From the NCBI RefSeq assembly GCF_003626635.1, contig NZ_RAZT01000007.1, positions 248,001-312,000 on the forward strand: a stretch of 64,000 bases of DNA, read 5' to 3'. The notes under the pieces are model-generated. The model saw only the letters and a list, made by a program, of their open reading frames with translations. It did no database searches and was not told the origin of the DNA. Source of the DNA: Micromonospora musae. GTDB taxonomy: Bacteria; Actinomycetota; Actinomycetes; Mycobacteriales; Micromonosporaceae. The position numbers were made by a program, and so were the translations under genes. Below are positions 27,081 through 34,778 of the stretch, in pieces. Position 1 is the first letter of the stretch. Each line of letters starts with the position of its first letter.

Positions 27081-28430
27081 ATGACCGACGACCGCGCCGA
27101 CCAGGAGCCCGAACGGTCGCCCGTGAGCGCGGCCGCCGAACGGGGCGGTCGCCATCTCCGCCGCTTCCGGCGTCTGGGCAGTGAGGCCAGCAAGGCGCGG
27201 CTGCGCCAACTGGAGATCATCTCCGTGATCGCGGTGCAGGCCGGGCTCGCCGCCGCGCTCGCCTCCCTCATCGCACAGGAGCTCTTCGGCCGCGGCATGC
27301 ACGTCTTCGCCCCGGCCGCCGCCGTCGCCACCATCGCCAGCGCGATCGGGCAACGCGCCCGCCGCACCTTCGAGCTGCTGGCCGGGGTGGGGCTCGGCAT
27401 CGTCGTCGGTGACCTGCTCCGCTACTCCCTCGGCACCGGGGCCTGGCAGACCGGGCTGGTGGTGGCCTTCGCGATCGTGATCGCACTGCTGGTGGCCGGC
27501 CGGGGTGGGGCACTCGTCGGCCAGGCGGGTGGTACCGCAGTGCTGATCTCCACGCTGATGCCCACGGAGGGCCGGCTGGAGCTGCCCCGGATCTTCGACG
27601 CGTTGATCGGGGGCGTCATCGGCCTGGTGGTCGTCGTGCTGCTGCTGCCGGTCAACCCGATACGGGTGCTCGACCGGGCGGCGACGCCGGTCTTCGCGGC
27701 GGTCTCGGATCAGCTCGACGAGATCGCCGCCGCACTTCGCCAACGAGACGCGGAGCGCTCGATCCGGTCCCTGGAGCGGGTGCGTGGCCTCGAAGGGGAC
27801 ATCGGCCGGTTGAACGAGGCGCTCAGCGGGGCGGAGGAGGTGGTCACCCTGGCCCCGGCGCGTTGGCACCGCCGGGCGGTGTTCCATCGGTACGCCCGCG
27901 GCCTCACCCATGTCGAACGAGTCGTGATCAACGTCCGGGTCATGGCGAGACGGTCCGCGACCGCCATCCAGTACGGCGAACCGATTCCGGACGAGCTGCC
28001 CGCCGCCCTCACGCGGTTCTCCGCCGCCGTGCGGGAGCTGCGGGAGGAGTGCCGGCGAGGAGAGGAGAGGCCCGAGCGGACCCGGGCCCTCATCCTGGAG
28101 ACCGCCGACCTCGCCGGCCGCGCGTGGGCCCAGGGCGTCCGCTCGTTCGGCGACACCCTCACCACCGACCTGCGCGCCAGCGCGAGCGACCTGATGCGGG
28201 CCACCGGTTACGAGCCCGAAGAGGCGAACCGGCTGGTGCGTACGGCCGCCGGTGCGGGTCAGCGGGCAGTCCGCCCGTTGGTGCACCGCCGGCTGCAGCG
28301 GGCCGCTCGGCGGACCTTCTCCACCAGGACCGTACGGCTGGCCCGTAAGGCTTCGCTGCGTTCCCGCAGGGACCGGCCCCGAACGACGAGAAGCGCCGGG
28401 CGCCCCCGTGGGGGCAGCCCGGCGCGGTGA
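27081..28430 (+). CDS. FUSC/aromatic acid exporter-like membrane protein
   Basis: A 449-residue protein with an N-terminal block of about five to six membrane helices (residues 45-200; IISVIAVQAGLAAALASLIAQ to GLVVVVLLLPVNP) and a long cytoplasmic helical C-terminal half. This is the layout of the FUSC/ArAE family of small-molecule exporters. The membrane block contains AAVATIASAIGQRARRTFELLAGV, a conserved loop. ATG 27081 has no good ribosome site and may be read from a leaderless-type transcript. The 3' end of the coding sequence itself forms a terminator hairpin. Confidence 0.8.
   Translation: MTDDRADQEPERSPVSAAAERGGRHLRRFRRLGSEASKARLRQLEIISVIAVQAGLAAALASLIAQELFGRGMHVFAPAAAVATIASAIGQRARRTFELLAGVGLGIVVGDLLRYSLGTGAWQTGLVVAFAIVIALLVAGRGGALVGQAGGTAVLISTLMPTEGRLELPRIFDALIGGVIGLVVVVLLLPVNPIRVLDRAATPVFAAVSDQLDEIAAALRQRDAERSIRSLERVRGLEGDIGRLNEALSGAEEVVTLAPARWHRRAVFHRYARGLTHVERVVINVRVMARRSATAIQYGEPIPDELPAALTRFSAAVRELREECRRGEERPERTRALILETADLAGRAWAQGVRSFGDTLTTDLRASASDLMRATGYEPEEANRLVRTAAGAGQRAVRPLVHRRLQRAARRTFSTRTVRLARKASLRSRRDRPRTTRSAGRPRGGSPAR
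28393..28425. terminator. Bidirectional terminator inside the 3' end of the FUSC-like gene
   Basis: GCGCCGGGC (28393-28401) pairs with GCCCGGCGC (28417-28425), with CCCCC/GGGGG stacked inside. It lies within the last codons of the plus-strand gene and 13 bases beyond the convergent C39 protease gene's stop, so it can serve both. Confidence 0.7.
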
Positions 28431-28438
28431 AGCTCAGA

Positions 28439-29095
28439 TCAGGCGGAGTAACCGCGCGACGCGATCCAGTTCGCGACCTTGTCGAGCGGCATCCAGTACT
28501 CGTTGTCGGCCGGATCGGCCGGGTCGGCGATCTGAATGCTCTGCCCGCCGTCCCGGTAGCCGATGAGCGTCACGTAGTGACCGCCCTCGTACGAGTGCGG
28601 GCTGCCGATCTCGTCGACCGCCGTGCCCCTGACGTTCGCCACCACCGGACGGCCGTCGTCCAGCGCCTTCATGACGTCGTCACGGAGCCGCTGCACCTCG
28701 CTCGGCTTGGCCACGTCGTCCGGGATCTCGCCGGTCTTGTACTTCCCGCCGGTCAGCTGGTTGAGCACGCGGGTGGTGTCCAGGGCGGACGGTGTGCCCG
28801 CCTCGGTGGTGCCGAGCAGTGCTGCCACGTCGTCCTGCGACAGCTGCTTGCCCTGCGCGGAGAGCGCGATCCGCGTCGCGGCCGGCCCACAGTAGAAGAA
28901 GTTCGGCTGGGCCTGGTAGTCCACGTTCAGCAGGCGCTCGGACCGGCTGTCGTGGCCCTTGTCGGACTGCGTGGACGTCGTCGGGGCGGACTGGACCGGG
29001 GCGGCGTGGGCCGCCACCGCCGGGCCCAGCGCACACCCGCCGGCGACCAGCAGGCCGGCGACGGAGAGGCCACTCCGGTGGATGATCGGGTTCAT
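28439..29095 (-). CDS. Secreted C39-family cysteine peptidase-like protein
   Basis: A 218-residue secreted protein: signal peptide (IIHRSGLSVAGLLVAGGCALG, cleavage near AAHAA at residue 32), then a C39-like papain fold. The catalytic set is visible: Cys69 in FFYCGPAATRIAL, His173 in GGHYVTLIGY and Asp191 in IADPAD. Unlike bacteriocin C39 domains it has no ABC transporter fused or nearby, so it probably acts on extracellular peptides. ATG 29095 has GGAG eight bases upstream. It converges on the FUSC-like gene. Confidence 0.87.
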   Translation of the reverse strand: MNPIIHRSGLSVAGLLVAGGCALGPAVAAHAAPVQSAPTTSTQSDKGHDSRSERLLNVDYQAQPNFFYCGPAATRIALSAQGKQLSQDDVAALLGTTEAGTPSALDTTRVLNQLTGGKYKTGEIPDDVAKPSEVQRLRDDVMKALDDGRPVVANVRGTAVDEIGSPHSYEGGHYVTLIGYRDGGQSIQIADPADPADNEYWMPLDKVANWIASRGYSA

Positions 29096-29713
29096 GAATC
29101 GGGCTCCAATCGGGGGTTTGCCGCCTCCGACGGAGGCGTAAGCACCAGAACGGGGCGCTCGGCTCATTTACGGGCGACCCCGAGCCGTCGGACACTCCCG
29201 GGGTACCGGGGGTGCAACGGCCCCGTCACGGCCGGCATTCCGGCCGCCGATGCCGGGGGCAAGGGCGTCGCGACCAGGTGCAACGGCGGCGGTGGCAGGG
29301 GGATTCCGGCGCGCCGAGGCGCCGTGACCTCGTGCACGTCGCAGGGCCCGGCGGGAACAACCCGGGGCGCGGCCCGCTCCGTCTTCCTCGCAGTCCCGGC
29401 GGGATGATGCGACAACCGTGGCGGCCCCGCCGTCGCGGCCGGTCGACTCATCGACCCGGCCGCGCGGCCCGGCCCTGGGCCCTTGATCGACTCGGGGTCC
29501 TTGAAGTCGGGGCATCACGCGGCCGGGGACACCCCGACATCAAGGAAACCGAGTCGATCATCGGCGCGCACGGGCGATGAGCGCGATGTGCCCGGTTTGC
29601 GGCCTGGAGGGGCGGCGGGTAGTGCCCAGCGACCGGGCTCCGCCCCGGGTGCCAGCCCGATCCTCCCGAAGGTCCATTCGAGGGCCGCGAGACCGGTCAA
29701 ATCGACCGGTACG
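29096..29713. other. 618-base region without a supported gene
   Basis: It holds the promoter region of the C39 protease (a small GCCTCC/GGAGGC hairpin at about 29128-29142), GC-rich sequence without convincing codon structure, and the REP-like palindrome at 29484-29560. Open frames here lack ribosome sites and recognisable domains. Confidence 0.5.
29484..29560. repeat. REP-like palindrome, copy 1
   Basis: TGATCGACTCGG (29484-29495) is mirrored by CCGAGTCGATCA (29549-29560), and the inner arms CCTTGAAGTCGGGG / CCCCGACATCAAGG pair with one mismatch around a short loop. The core is shared with the element at 42860-42936. Confidence 0.85.
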
Positions 29714-30121
29714 TCACAAACTGCCCATGAGTCGGGTGACGGTGACCTCGATGACGACCCGTTCCGGGTTGGGGCGCGGGGCGCGGTAACGCTCCGCGTA
29801 CCGCCGCTCCGCCTCGGCGACCGCCGTCCCGTCCGACCGGACGACGGCCCGCCCCTCGATGGTGAGCCAGCGGCGGCCGTCGACGTGGCAGAGCGCCACC
29901 GGCGCGCCCTCAGCCCCGGCAGCGGCGACGTGCCGGGCCTTGCGGGAGGCGGCGGAGGTGATCACCCGGGCGAGGCCGGACGCCGGGTCCAGGGTCACCC
30001 CGACGGGCACCACGTGCGGGGTACCGTCCGGCCGGAGCGTGGTGAGCGTGGCGAGGTGCCGTTCCCGGCAGAAGGCGATCACCCGATCGTCACGTACGTC
30101 CAGCAGGCGCGTGCCCGGCAT
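29714..30121 (-). CDS. PPOX-class F420-dependent oxidoreductase-like protein
   Basis: A 135-residue split-barrel protein of the flavin/deazaflavin (PPOX) family. RHLATLTTLRPDGTPHVVPVGV is the typical first strands, and ASRKARHVAA the phosphate-binding segment; VTVTRLMGSL closes the domain. In actinomycetes this size class usually binds F420 or flavin. ATG 30121 gives MPGTRLLDVRDD; a TTG five codons earlier is a weaker option. It is the first of a run of minus-strand genes. Confidence 0.8.
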   Translation of the reverse strand: MPGTRLLDVRDDRVIAFCRERHLATLTTLRPDGTPHVVPVGVTLDPASGLARVITSAASRKARHVAAAGAEGAPVALCHVDGRRWLTIEGRAVVRSDGTAVAEAERRYAERYRAPRPNPERVVIEVTVTRLMGSL

Positions 30122-30148
30122 CTCCGGTCCCCCCAATCCGTCGACCGA

Positions 30149-30493
30149 TCATGGCACGCGCCGGCGGTCCTGCCCGGGGCCCGGGGGCGCGTACGGCTGG
30201 CTCGGCAACCGGCGAGCGGCCTCCCGGTGCTTCTGCACCAGCCGGCTCAGATAGATCAACGTGCCCGCGAGGATGCCCATGTCGTCCAGGTAGATGGGGT
30301 CGGGCAGCAGGTCGACCGGGAAGATCGTGTAAGCCAGGGCCCCGTAGAGAGCCACCTTGCCGCTGGAGCCGAGCGAGGTCAGCAGCCGGTGGGTCCGTAC
30401 CACCCGGACGGCCAGCACCACGGCGCCGACCAGCGTCGCGAGCAGCACGACGCCGGCGATGACGAGGAGGACGATCCACGCTTCGCGCGACAT
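30149..30493 (-). CDS. DUF1232 (YkvA-like) membrane protein
   Basis: A 114-residue protein: one N-terminal membrane helix (AWIVLLVIAGVVLLATLVGA), a basic linker, then the DUF1232 domain with ALAYTIFPVDLLPDPIYLDDMG, whose FPxDLLPD..DD pattern defines the YkvA family. The function of the family is unknown. It lies 27 bases upstream of the PPOX gene on the same strand and may be cotranscribed. Confidence 0.83.
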   Translation of the reverse strand: MSREAWIVLLVIAGVVLLATLVGAVVLAVRVVRTHRLLTSLGSSGKVALYGALAYTIFPVDLLPDPIYLDDMGILAGTLIYLSRLVQKHREAARRLPSQPYAPPGPGQDRRRVP

Positions 30494-30560
30494 GCGGTCA
30501 CGCTAACCCAATCCGGCCGCCTGCACCCTGTTCGAGGCGGCCGTCAGCGCCGGGCCCCGG

Positions 30561-31358
30561 TCAGTACGCCGGTACGGCCGCGCGCCCCCGCGCCACGACC
30601 TGGTTCTCCCGCGTCTGCTCCATCGGCCGGGCGACCTCGCTGAGCGGCAGCACCGACTCGGCGTCCTCCGCCCGGCGTCCGGTGGCGGCGAACGCCTCCT
30701 CCCGCAGGCTGCGGGCGGCCGCGGCAGTGCGTTCGACCTCCCGCCAGGCGAGCTGCTCCTGTTCGCGTGCCACCTGGTGGCGGGCGAGGAGGTTGTCGCG
30801 TACCGCCCGTCGCAGCACCAGCTCCTGCTCCACCGGGTGCAGCCGCGGGTCCCAGCCGTTGCGGTGCGCGAACACGTCGCTGAGCTGCTCGACGGAGAGC
30901 TCCCGCTGCCAGTACGCGTCGAGCGCGGCGCGGTGCAGGAAGCGCTCGCGGTCCACGTACTCGGCCGGCGTGCGGGCGGTACGCGGCAGCGGCATGGCAG
31001 CGGCGGCGCCCAGGCGTCGGACGTCCGCCTCGGCCGCCTCGTACGCCTGCCAGGCCACCTCGACCGCGTCCTGCGCGGCGAGCCACTCCGCCCGCTGTCG
31101 CTCCGCGGTGCTGGTGGCGCGCTCGGCGGCGACGGCGACCTCCTGCGAGTAGCGGGTGCGGTCCCGCTCCTCCTCGGCGAACTCGAGCCGGCCCGGCATC
31201 GCCGCGCGCCGGATCCTCGTGGCGGCGCCGATCGCGAGCCGGCCCGGTCGGAGCAGCAGGGCGGCGACGACGACGCCCACCACGGCGAGCAGGCTCAGCC
31301 AGATCACGGCGGCGCGGGGCACGTCGGGCAGGACGGCGGAGAGGACGGTCTGCATCAT
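30561..31358 (-). CDS. Membrane-anchored coiled-coil protein of unknown function
   Basis: A 265-residue protein. One membrane helix lies near residues 17-38 (VIWLSLLAVVGVVVAALLL), followed by long charged helices with Glu/Arg/Ala heptad character (FAEEERDRTRYSQEVAVAAERATSTAERQRAEW is broken here as two segments around residues 60-95, and again near 185-225). No catalytic motif is seen. ATG 31358 has GAGG five bases upstream. It could be a scaffolding or cell-envelope protein; not recognised. Confidence 0.65.
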   Translation of the reverse strand: MMQTVLSAVLPDVPRAAVIWLSLLAVVGVVVAALLLRPGRLAIGAATRIRRAAMPGRLEFAEEERDRTRYSQEVAVAAERATSTAERQRAEWLAAQDAVEVAWQAYEAAEADVRRLGAAAAMPLPRTARTPAEYVDRERFLHRAALDAYWQRELSVEQLSDVFAHRNGWDPRLHPVEQELVLRRAVRDNLLARHQVAREQEQLAWREVERTAAAARSLREEAFAATGRRAEDAESVLPLSEVARPMEQTRENQVVARGRAAVPAY

Positions 31359-31628
31359 CTGCACCTCGTGGTCGGTTGTCGGTAATGGACGATCTGACCC
31401 GCTGGTGAGCGGAGGGAAGATTCGGGGGCCGGTCCCGCACCGCTCCGCGACGCGAAGGTCGGTGGTGCGAGACGCACGGCGGCCATCCGGTGTGCGGGCT
31501 CGGCGGTCGAGCCGGGCGACGCAGCGGTCAGACCGTTGCGGGCGAACGACGCCGGCCAGGGCTTACGGCGCGAACTGCGCCGGCCACGGCCGTGGTGGCC
31601 GTCGGTGCCGGGGCGGATGGCCCTCGGG

Positions 31629-31997
31629 TCAGGCGAGCGGAGGGCCGCGGCGACCGGGCGCGGCGCGGCCGGCGTCGAGCGCCGGGAGAGCCTCGGGCGT
31701 CGCCGTCAGGGTGCCGGCGGCCGGGGCGGCGAGCAGCGGCCGGTCGGCCGGACGGTGCGCGGGAGCCTCGGCCGGGGTCAACCGCTCGGCGACCGGCGCG
31801 ATCTCGGGTCGCAGCACCTCGACCTGGCTGCTGACCGAGGTGGGCTGGAGCTGGGCGGCGGTGGCCGGCGGCCCGGCCGGGGCCGCGGCGCCGAGGCCGA
31901 CGGCGAGCGCGAGCGTGGCTACGGCGAGCCGGGTCAGCTCGCCCAACGTGCGCAGCGTGGCCCGCCAGGTGGGGCGGGCGGACGCTATGGACAGCAC
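31629..31997 (-). CDS. Small secreted or membrane-anchored Pro/Ala-rich protein
   Basis: A 122-residue protein with one hydrophobic segment near residues 22-46 (LAVATLALAVGLGAAAPAG), which could be a signal peptide or anchor, then a low-complexity Ala/Pro tail. The GTG at 31997 is the only reasonable start and the ribosome site is weak. Coding status rests on codon bias only. No function is suggested. Confidence 0.45.
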   Translation of the reverse strand: MLSIASARPTWRATLRTLGELTRLAVATLALAVGLGAAAPAGPPATAAQLQPTSVSSQVEVLRPEIAPVAERLTPAEAPAHRPADRPLLAAPAAGTLTATPEALPALDAGRAAPGRRGPPLA

Positions 31998-32160
31998 GGG
32001 ACCAACCTACCGCTCTCGGCCGTCGGGCGCAGCCTGGCCGGAACCACCGCCGACGTGACCGTGCCCACCCGTCCTCATCGGACGGACGGTCACCGGTGAC
32101 CGGCGGCGGGCGCGACCGCGGCCCGGCCACCTCGCGGCATCCGGGCCTCGGTCGAGTCGA

Positions 32161-32547
32161 TCAACCGTCCAGGTCACCGGTGCCGGCGTCGTCGGCGTCG
32201 GACCGGTCCGCGTCGGTCGCGGGCCCGGCGACGGCGGTGTCGGGCAGCTCGGTGAAGAGAGCAAGCAGGGCCCCGACCTCGAGGTCGGCCTCGGCCGGAT
32301 GGCGGAACCGGCCGGCCGGGTTGAGGGTGTACTCGTTGCGGCGCCCCACCCGGGTCCGGCTGAGATAACCGCCGGCCTCCAGGTCGGCGACGATCGCCTG
32401 GGCGGCCCGCTCGGTGACCCCCACCTCGTCCGCGACGTCCCGCAGCCGCGCGGTGGGATTGCGCGCGATGGCGAGCAGCACATGTCCATGATTGGTGAGG
32501 AACGTCCAGTTCCGGGTGCCGCCGTACCCGCTCGCGCTCGTCGCCAT
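32161..32547 (-). CDS. Winged-helix transcriptional regulator
   Basis: A 128-residue DNA-binding protein. FLTNHGHVLLAIARNPTARLRDVADEVGVTERAAQAIVADLEAGGYLSR (shown by its ends: FLTNHGHVLLAIA and GYLSRTRVGRRNEY) is a winged helix of the MarR/ArsR-like type near residues 15-75. An acidic tail follows. ATG 32547 lies seven bases after TACGAT, a leaderless-type start. It is divergent from the carbonic anhydrase gene and might control it; there is no direct evidence. Confidence 0.8.
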   Translation of the reverse strand: MATSASGYGGTRNWTFLTNHGHVLLAIARNPTARLRDVADEVGVTERAAQAIVADLEAGGYLSRTRVGRRNEYTLNPAGRFRHPAEADLEVGALLALFTELPDTAVAGPATDADRSDADDAGTGDLDG

Positions 32548-32554
32548 GGCCGTC

Positions 32555-32560
32555 ATCGTA
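32555..32560 (-). promoter_or_regulatory. -10 element (TACGAT) of a leaderless promoter
   Basis: On the minus strand TACGAT ends seven bases before ATG 32547, matching the spacing of the plus-strand examples in this window. Confidence 0.5.
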
Positions 32561-32729
32561 GGGCCCGGCCCATCCCTCCGATTCCATCGATCGTGACCCG
32601 TCCGCGAATACCTGAAACGCAAATCACGTATACCTTGACGTGTCTCCGGGTGGGTGTGACCGTGGACGGGAGCCCGCGGCGGTCACCGTGGGTGATCACA
32701 CCGATCGCATAGGAAGTCGAGGTGCGGGG

Positions 32730-33383
32730 ATGAGTGGACCCGAAACGCCGGTGCTGCGTCCGGAGCAGGCGCTCGCCGAGCTGATCGAGGGCAACCACCG
32801 CTTCGTCACCGGCACCCCGAGCCACCCCAACCAGGACGCCGGCCACCGGGCCGCGGTCGCCGACGAGCAGCACCCGTTCGCGGTGATCGTGGGCTGCTCC
32901 GACTCCCGCCTCGCCGCCGAGATCATCTTCGACCGTGGGCTGGGCGACCTCTTCGTGGTGCGTACGGCCGGGCACACCACCGGGCCGGAGGTGCTGGGCA
33001 GCGTCGAGTACGCGGTCACGGTGCTGCGCGCGCCGCTGGTCGTGGTGCTCGGGCACGACTCGTGCGGGGCCGTGAAGGCGGCCCGGGAGTCGCTCGACAC
33101 CGGCACGCAGCCCCCCGGTCACCTGGGCGCGGTGGTGGACGCCGTGCTGCCCAGCCTGCGTCGCGCCGCCGCCGAGGGGGTCGACGACCTCGACCGGATC
33201 ATCGACCTCCACATCGCGCAGACCGTCGAGGCGCTGCTCGAGAACTCGGCAGTGCTGGCCGCCGAGGTCGAGGCCGGGCGGTGCGGGGTGGTCGGCATGT
33301 CGTACCGGCTCGCCGCCGGCGAGGTCCGTCAGGTCGCCGGGGTGCTTCCGCCCGCGGCGGGCGCGGATCCGACGGCGGGCTGA
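32730..33383 (+). CDS. Beta-class carbonic anhydrase
   Basis: It interconverts CO2 and bicarbonate in the cytosol. The 217-residue protein has the zinc ligands Cys56 (GCSDSR), His109 and Cys112 (GHDSCGAV), and the Asp58-Arg60 dyad. ATG 32730 follows GAGG at seven bases. The gene stands alone, divergent from a winged-helix regulator gene, and ends in a strong bidirectional terminator. Confidence 0.93.
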   Translation: MSGPETPVLRPEQALAELIEGNHRFVTGTPSHPNQDAGHRAAVADEQHPFAVIVGCSDSRLAAEIIFDRGLGDLFVVRTAGHTTGPEVLGSVEYAVTVLRAPLVVVLGHDSCGAVKAARESLDTGTQPPGHLGAVVDAVLPSLRRAAAEGVDDLDRIIDLHIAQTVEALLENSAVLAAEVEAGRCGVVGMSYRLAAGEVRQVAGVLPPAAGADPTAG

Positions 33384-33411
33384 CACCCTCCACGACGCCA
33401 GGAGAAGCGAG

Positions 33412-33441
33412 AGGGCCGCCCCGCGAATGCGGGGCGGCCCT
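33412..33441. terminator. Bidirectional terminator
   Basis: A perfect 13-bp stem (33412-33424 with 33429-33441) and a GAAT loop between the convergent carbonic anhydrase gene and the gene ending at 33461; TT follows the stem on the plus strand. Confidence 0.88.
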
Positions 33442-33460
33442 TGCCGTTCTCAACCGGTCG

Positions 33461-34477
33461 CTACAGCAGCGACATGTGCACGTGGTCCGTGTGGTTGGAC
33501 GGGCCGCTGTAGGACTTCCAGCCGGTGGCCGGGAACCAGATCTGCCGGTTCCAGATCACGTAGTAGATGCCGAGCCGGTCGGCGTTGCGAATGAGGAACG
33601 CGGCGACGTTGTTGCCGTACATCCGGGTGTCGTCGTTGTGCCAGGGCGAGAAGCCGCTCTTCTGCAGGGACCAGTCGCAGGCCCGGCCCTTCGGGTGCTC
33701 CCACGGCCCGCCCGGTCGGTAGCAGCCGACGAACCGGTTGAAGCCGGCTCGCTTGACCTCCTTGTAGGCGTGCAGCGTGCGGGGCGTGATGCAGCCCGAG
33801 GTGGTCGGGTCGGGCTCACTGCACGACATCGGCTTCCAGTCGCCGTCGGCCGTCCGGCCGGGACCCATCCTCGCCACCGGCGAGGTGGCCGAGACGAGAC
33901 CGCCGGTGAAGCCCTTTCCGCCGACCAGGGCCAGGGCCTTGTCCGCCTCGCGCTTCTGCTTGGCCATGATGGCGGCCTGCTTCTGCTGCTCGCGGACCTC
34001 GGTGTCGATCGCCAGCTTGGCGAGCTCGGCGCGGTGCTTGACCTCGTTGATCCGGGACAGCTTCTGCGAGTTGACCATGTTGAGTTCGTCGAGGCCCATC
34101 ACCCGCTCCACGAAGGAGTCCGGGTCGTTGCTCGACAGCAACATCCCGACCGCGCCCATCCGACCGGTGCGGTACGACTGGGCGGCGACCTGGCCGACCT
34201 GCGGCGCCAACGCGTTCAGCTCGGCCTCGGCCCGCTTGACGTCCAGGCCCAGCTCCACCTGGCGCTTCTTGGACTTCTCCAGCTTGGCCTTGGCCGCGGT
34301 GTAGTTGCGGTTCGTCGTCTCGACGACGTCGGTGAGCAGTGGCGGGTCGTCGTCCTCGTGCCCGGACGGAACGGCCGGCTTGGGTGCGGCGGACGCCGGG
34401 AGGGGCCCGGCGAGCACGGTCAGCGCGGCGATCACGGCCACCACGGGTATCAACCAGCGGCGTAGGGGTGCCGTCAC
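33461..34477 (-). CDS. Secreted coiled-coil protein with a LAS/M15-like C-terminal domain, under a c-di-AMP riboswitch
   Basis: A 338-residue exported protein. A signal peptide (residues 1-31, ending PASAAP) is followed by a long coiled coil (about 55-185, rich in Lys/Glu/Ala) and a C-terminal domain from about 215. That domain holds HPKGRACDW (His261, Asp268) and HTDHVH (His332, His334), matching the HxxGxAxD and HxH metal-site patterns of LAS/M15 peptidases. The layout resembles wall hydrolases with a regulatory coiled coil. Four cysteines may form disulfides. GTG 34477 follows AAGGGA. The upstream ydaO-type leader ties it to c-di-AMP, which in actinomycetes often controls wall-hydrolase genes. 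Enzymatic activity is inferred. Confidence 0.82.
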   Translation of the reverse strand: MTAPLRRWLIPVVAVIAALTVLAGPLPASAAPKPAVPSGHEDDDPPLLTDVVETTNRNYTAAKAKLEKSKKRQVELGLDVKRAEAELNALAPQVGQVAAQSYRTGRMGAVGMLLSSNDPDSFVERVMGLDELNMVNSQKLSRINEVKHRAELAKLAIDTEVREQQKQAAIMAKQKREADKALALVGGKGFTGGLVSATSPVARMGPGRTADGDWKPMSCSEPDPTTSGCITPRTLHAYKEVKRAGFNRFVGCYRPGGPWEHPKGRACDWSLQKSGFSPWHNDDTRMYGNNVAAFLIRNADRLGIYYVIWNRQIWFPATGWKSYSGPSNHTDHVHMSLL

Positions 34478-34495
34478 AGTTTTCCCTTCCGTCGA

Positions 34496-34660
34496 CCGCC
34501 GACCGGGTTAGCTGACGGGTTCGGGGCGGAAGTGGCCCCTACCGCTGACGCGGACTCACCCCAGGTACCTGGGTTCCCGGCTCGCCGTCCGGCGATTGGG
34601 CGGTGGTACCGCAGGCGCCGCTGCGCGCCTTCGGCGGTTACCGGCAGCGAGGTTACCCGA
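34496..34660 (-). promoter_or_regulatory. c-di-AMP riboswitch (ydaO-yuaA leader)
   Basis: Read on the minus strand, this leader has the conserved blocks of the ydaO class in order. They are GGTAACC with GCCGAA at the 5' side, GAGCCGGGAACCC, GGGGTGAGTC, a short hairpin, GTAGGGGCCACTTCCGCCCC, GAACCCGTCAGCTAACCC, then GGTCGGC closing the first stem. It ends about 20 bases before the GTG of the secreted coiled-coil gene, so c-di-AMP binding would control that gene. Conservation at the two binding cores is near complete. Confidence 0.9.
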
Positions 34661-34778
34661 GAGCCCGGCCGGGGAGCTACGCCCGGATGCCGACTAAAGG
34701 CGTCATTTCGCCATAGCGCTGGGTAACCAGTGGCGCAGCTGCCAGGCCGGCGAGCCTGCGCGGTCACGTTGAGGAGTG

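Noticed and set aside
26048..28430. Toxin-antitoxin locus around the MT0933-family gene
   Set aside because: Neither neighbour resembles a toxin: one is an alpha/beta hydrolase and the other a membrane exporter-like protein.
29164..29451. Minus-strand open frame of about 95 codons
   Set aside because: It has no ribosome site, Pro/Ala-rich composition and no recognisable family; it is more likely non-coding sequence upstream of the C39 protease gene.
34540..34740. Folded leader first considered as a tRNA or T-box
   Set aside because: The conserved blocks and their order match the ydaO c-di-AMP class, and no acceptor stem or specifier loop is present.
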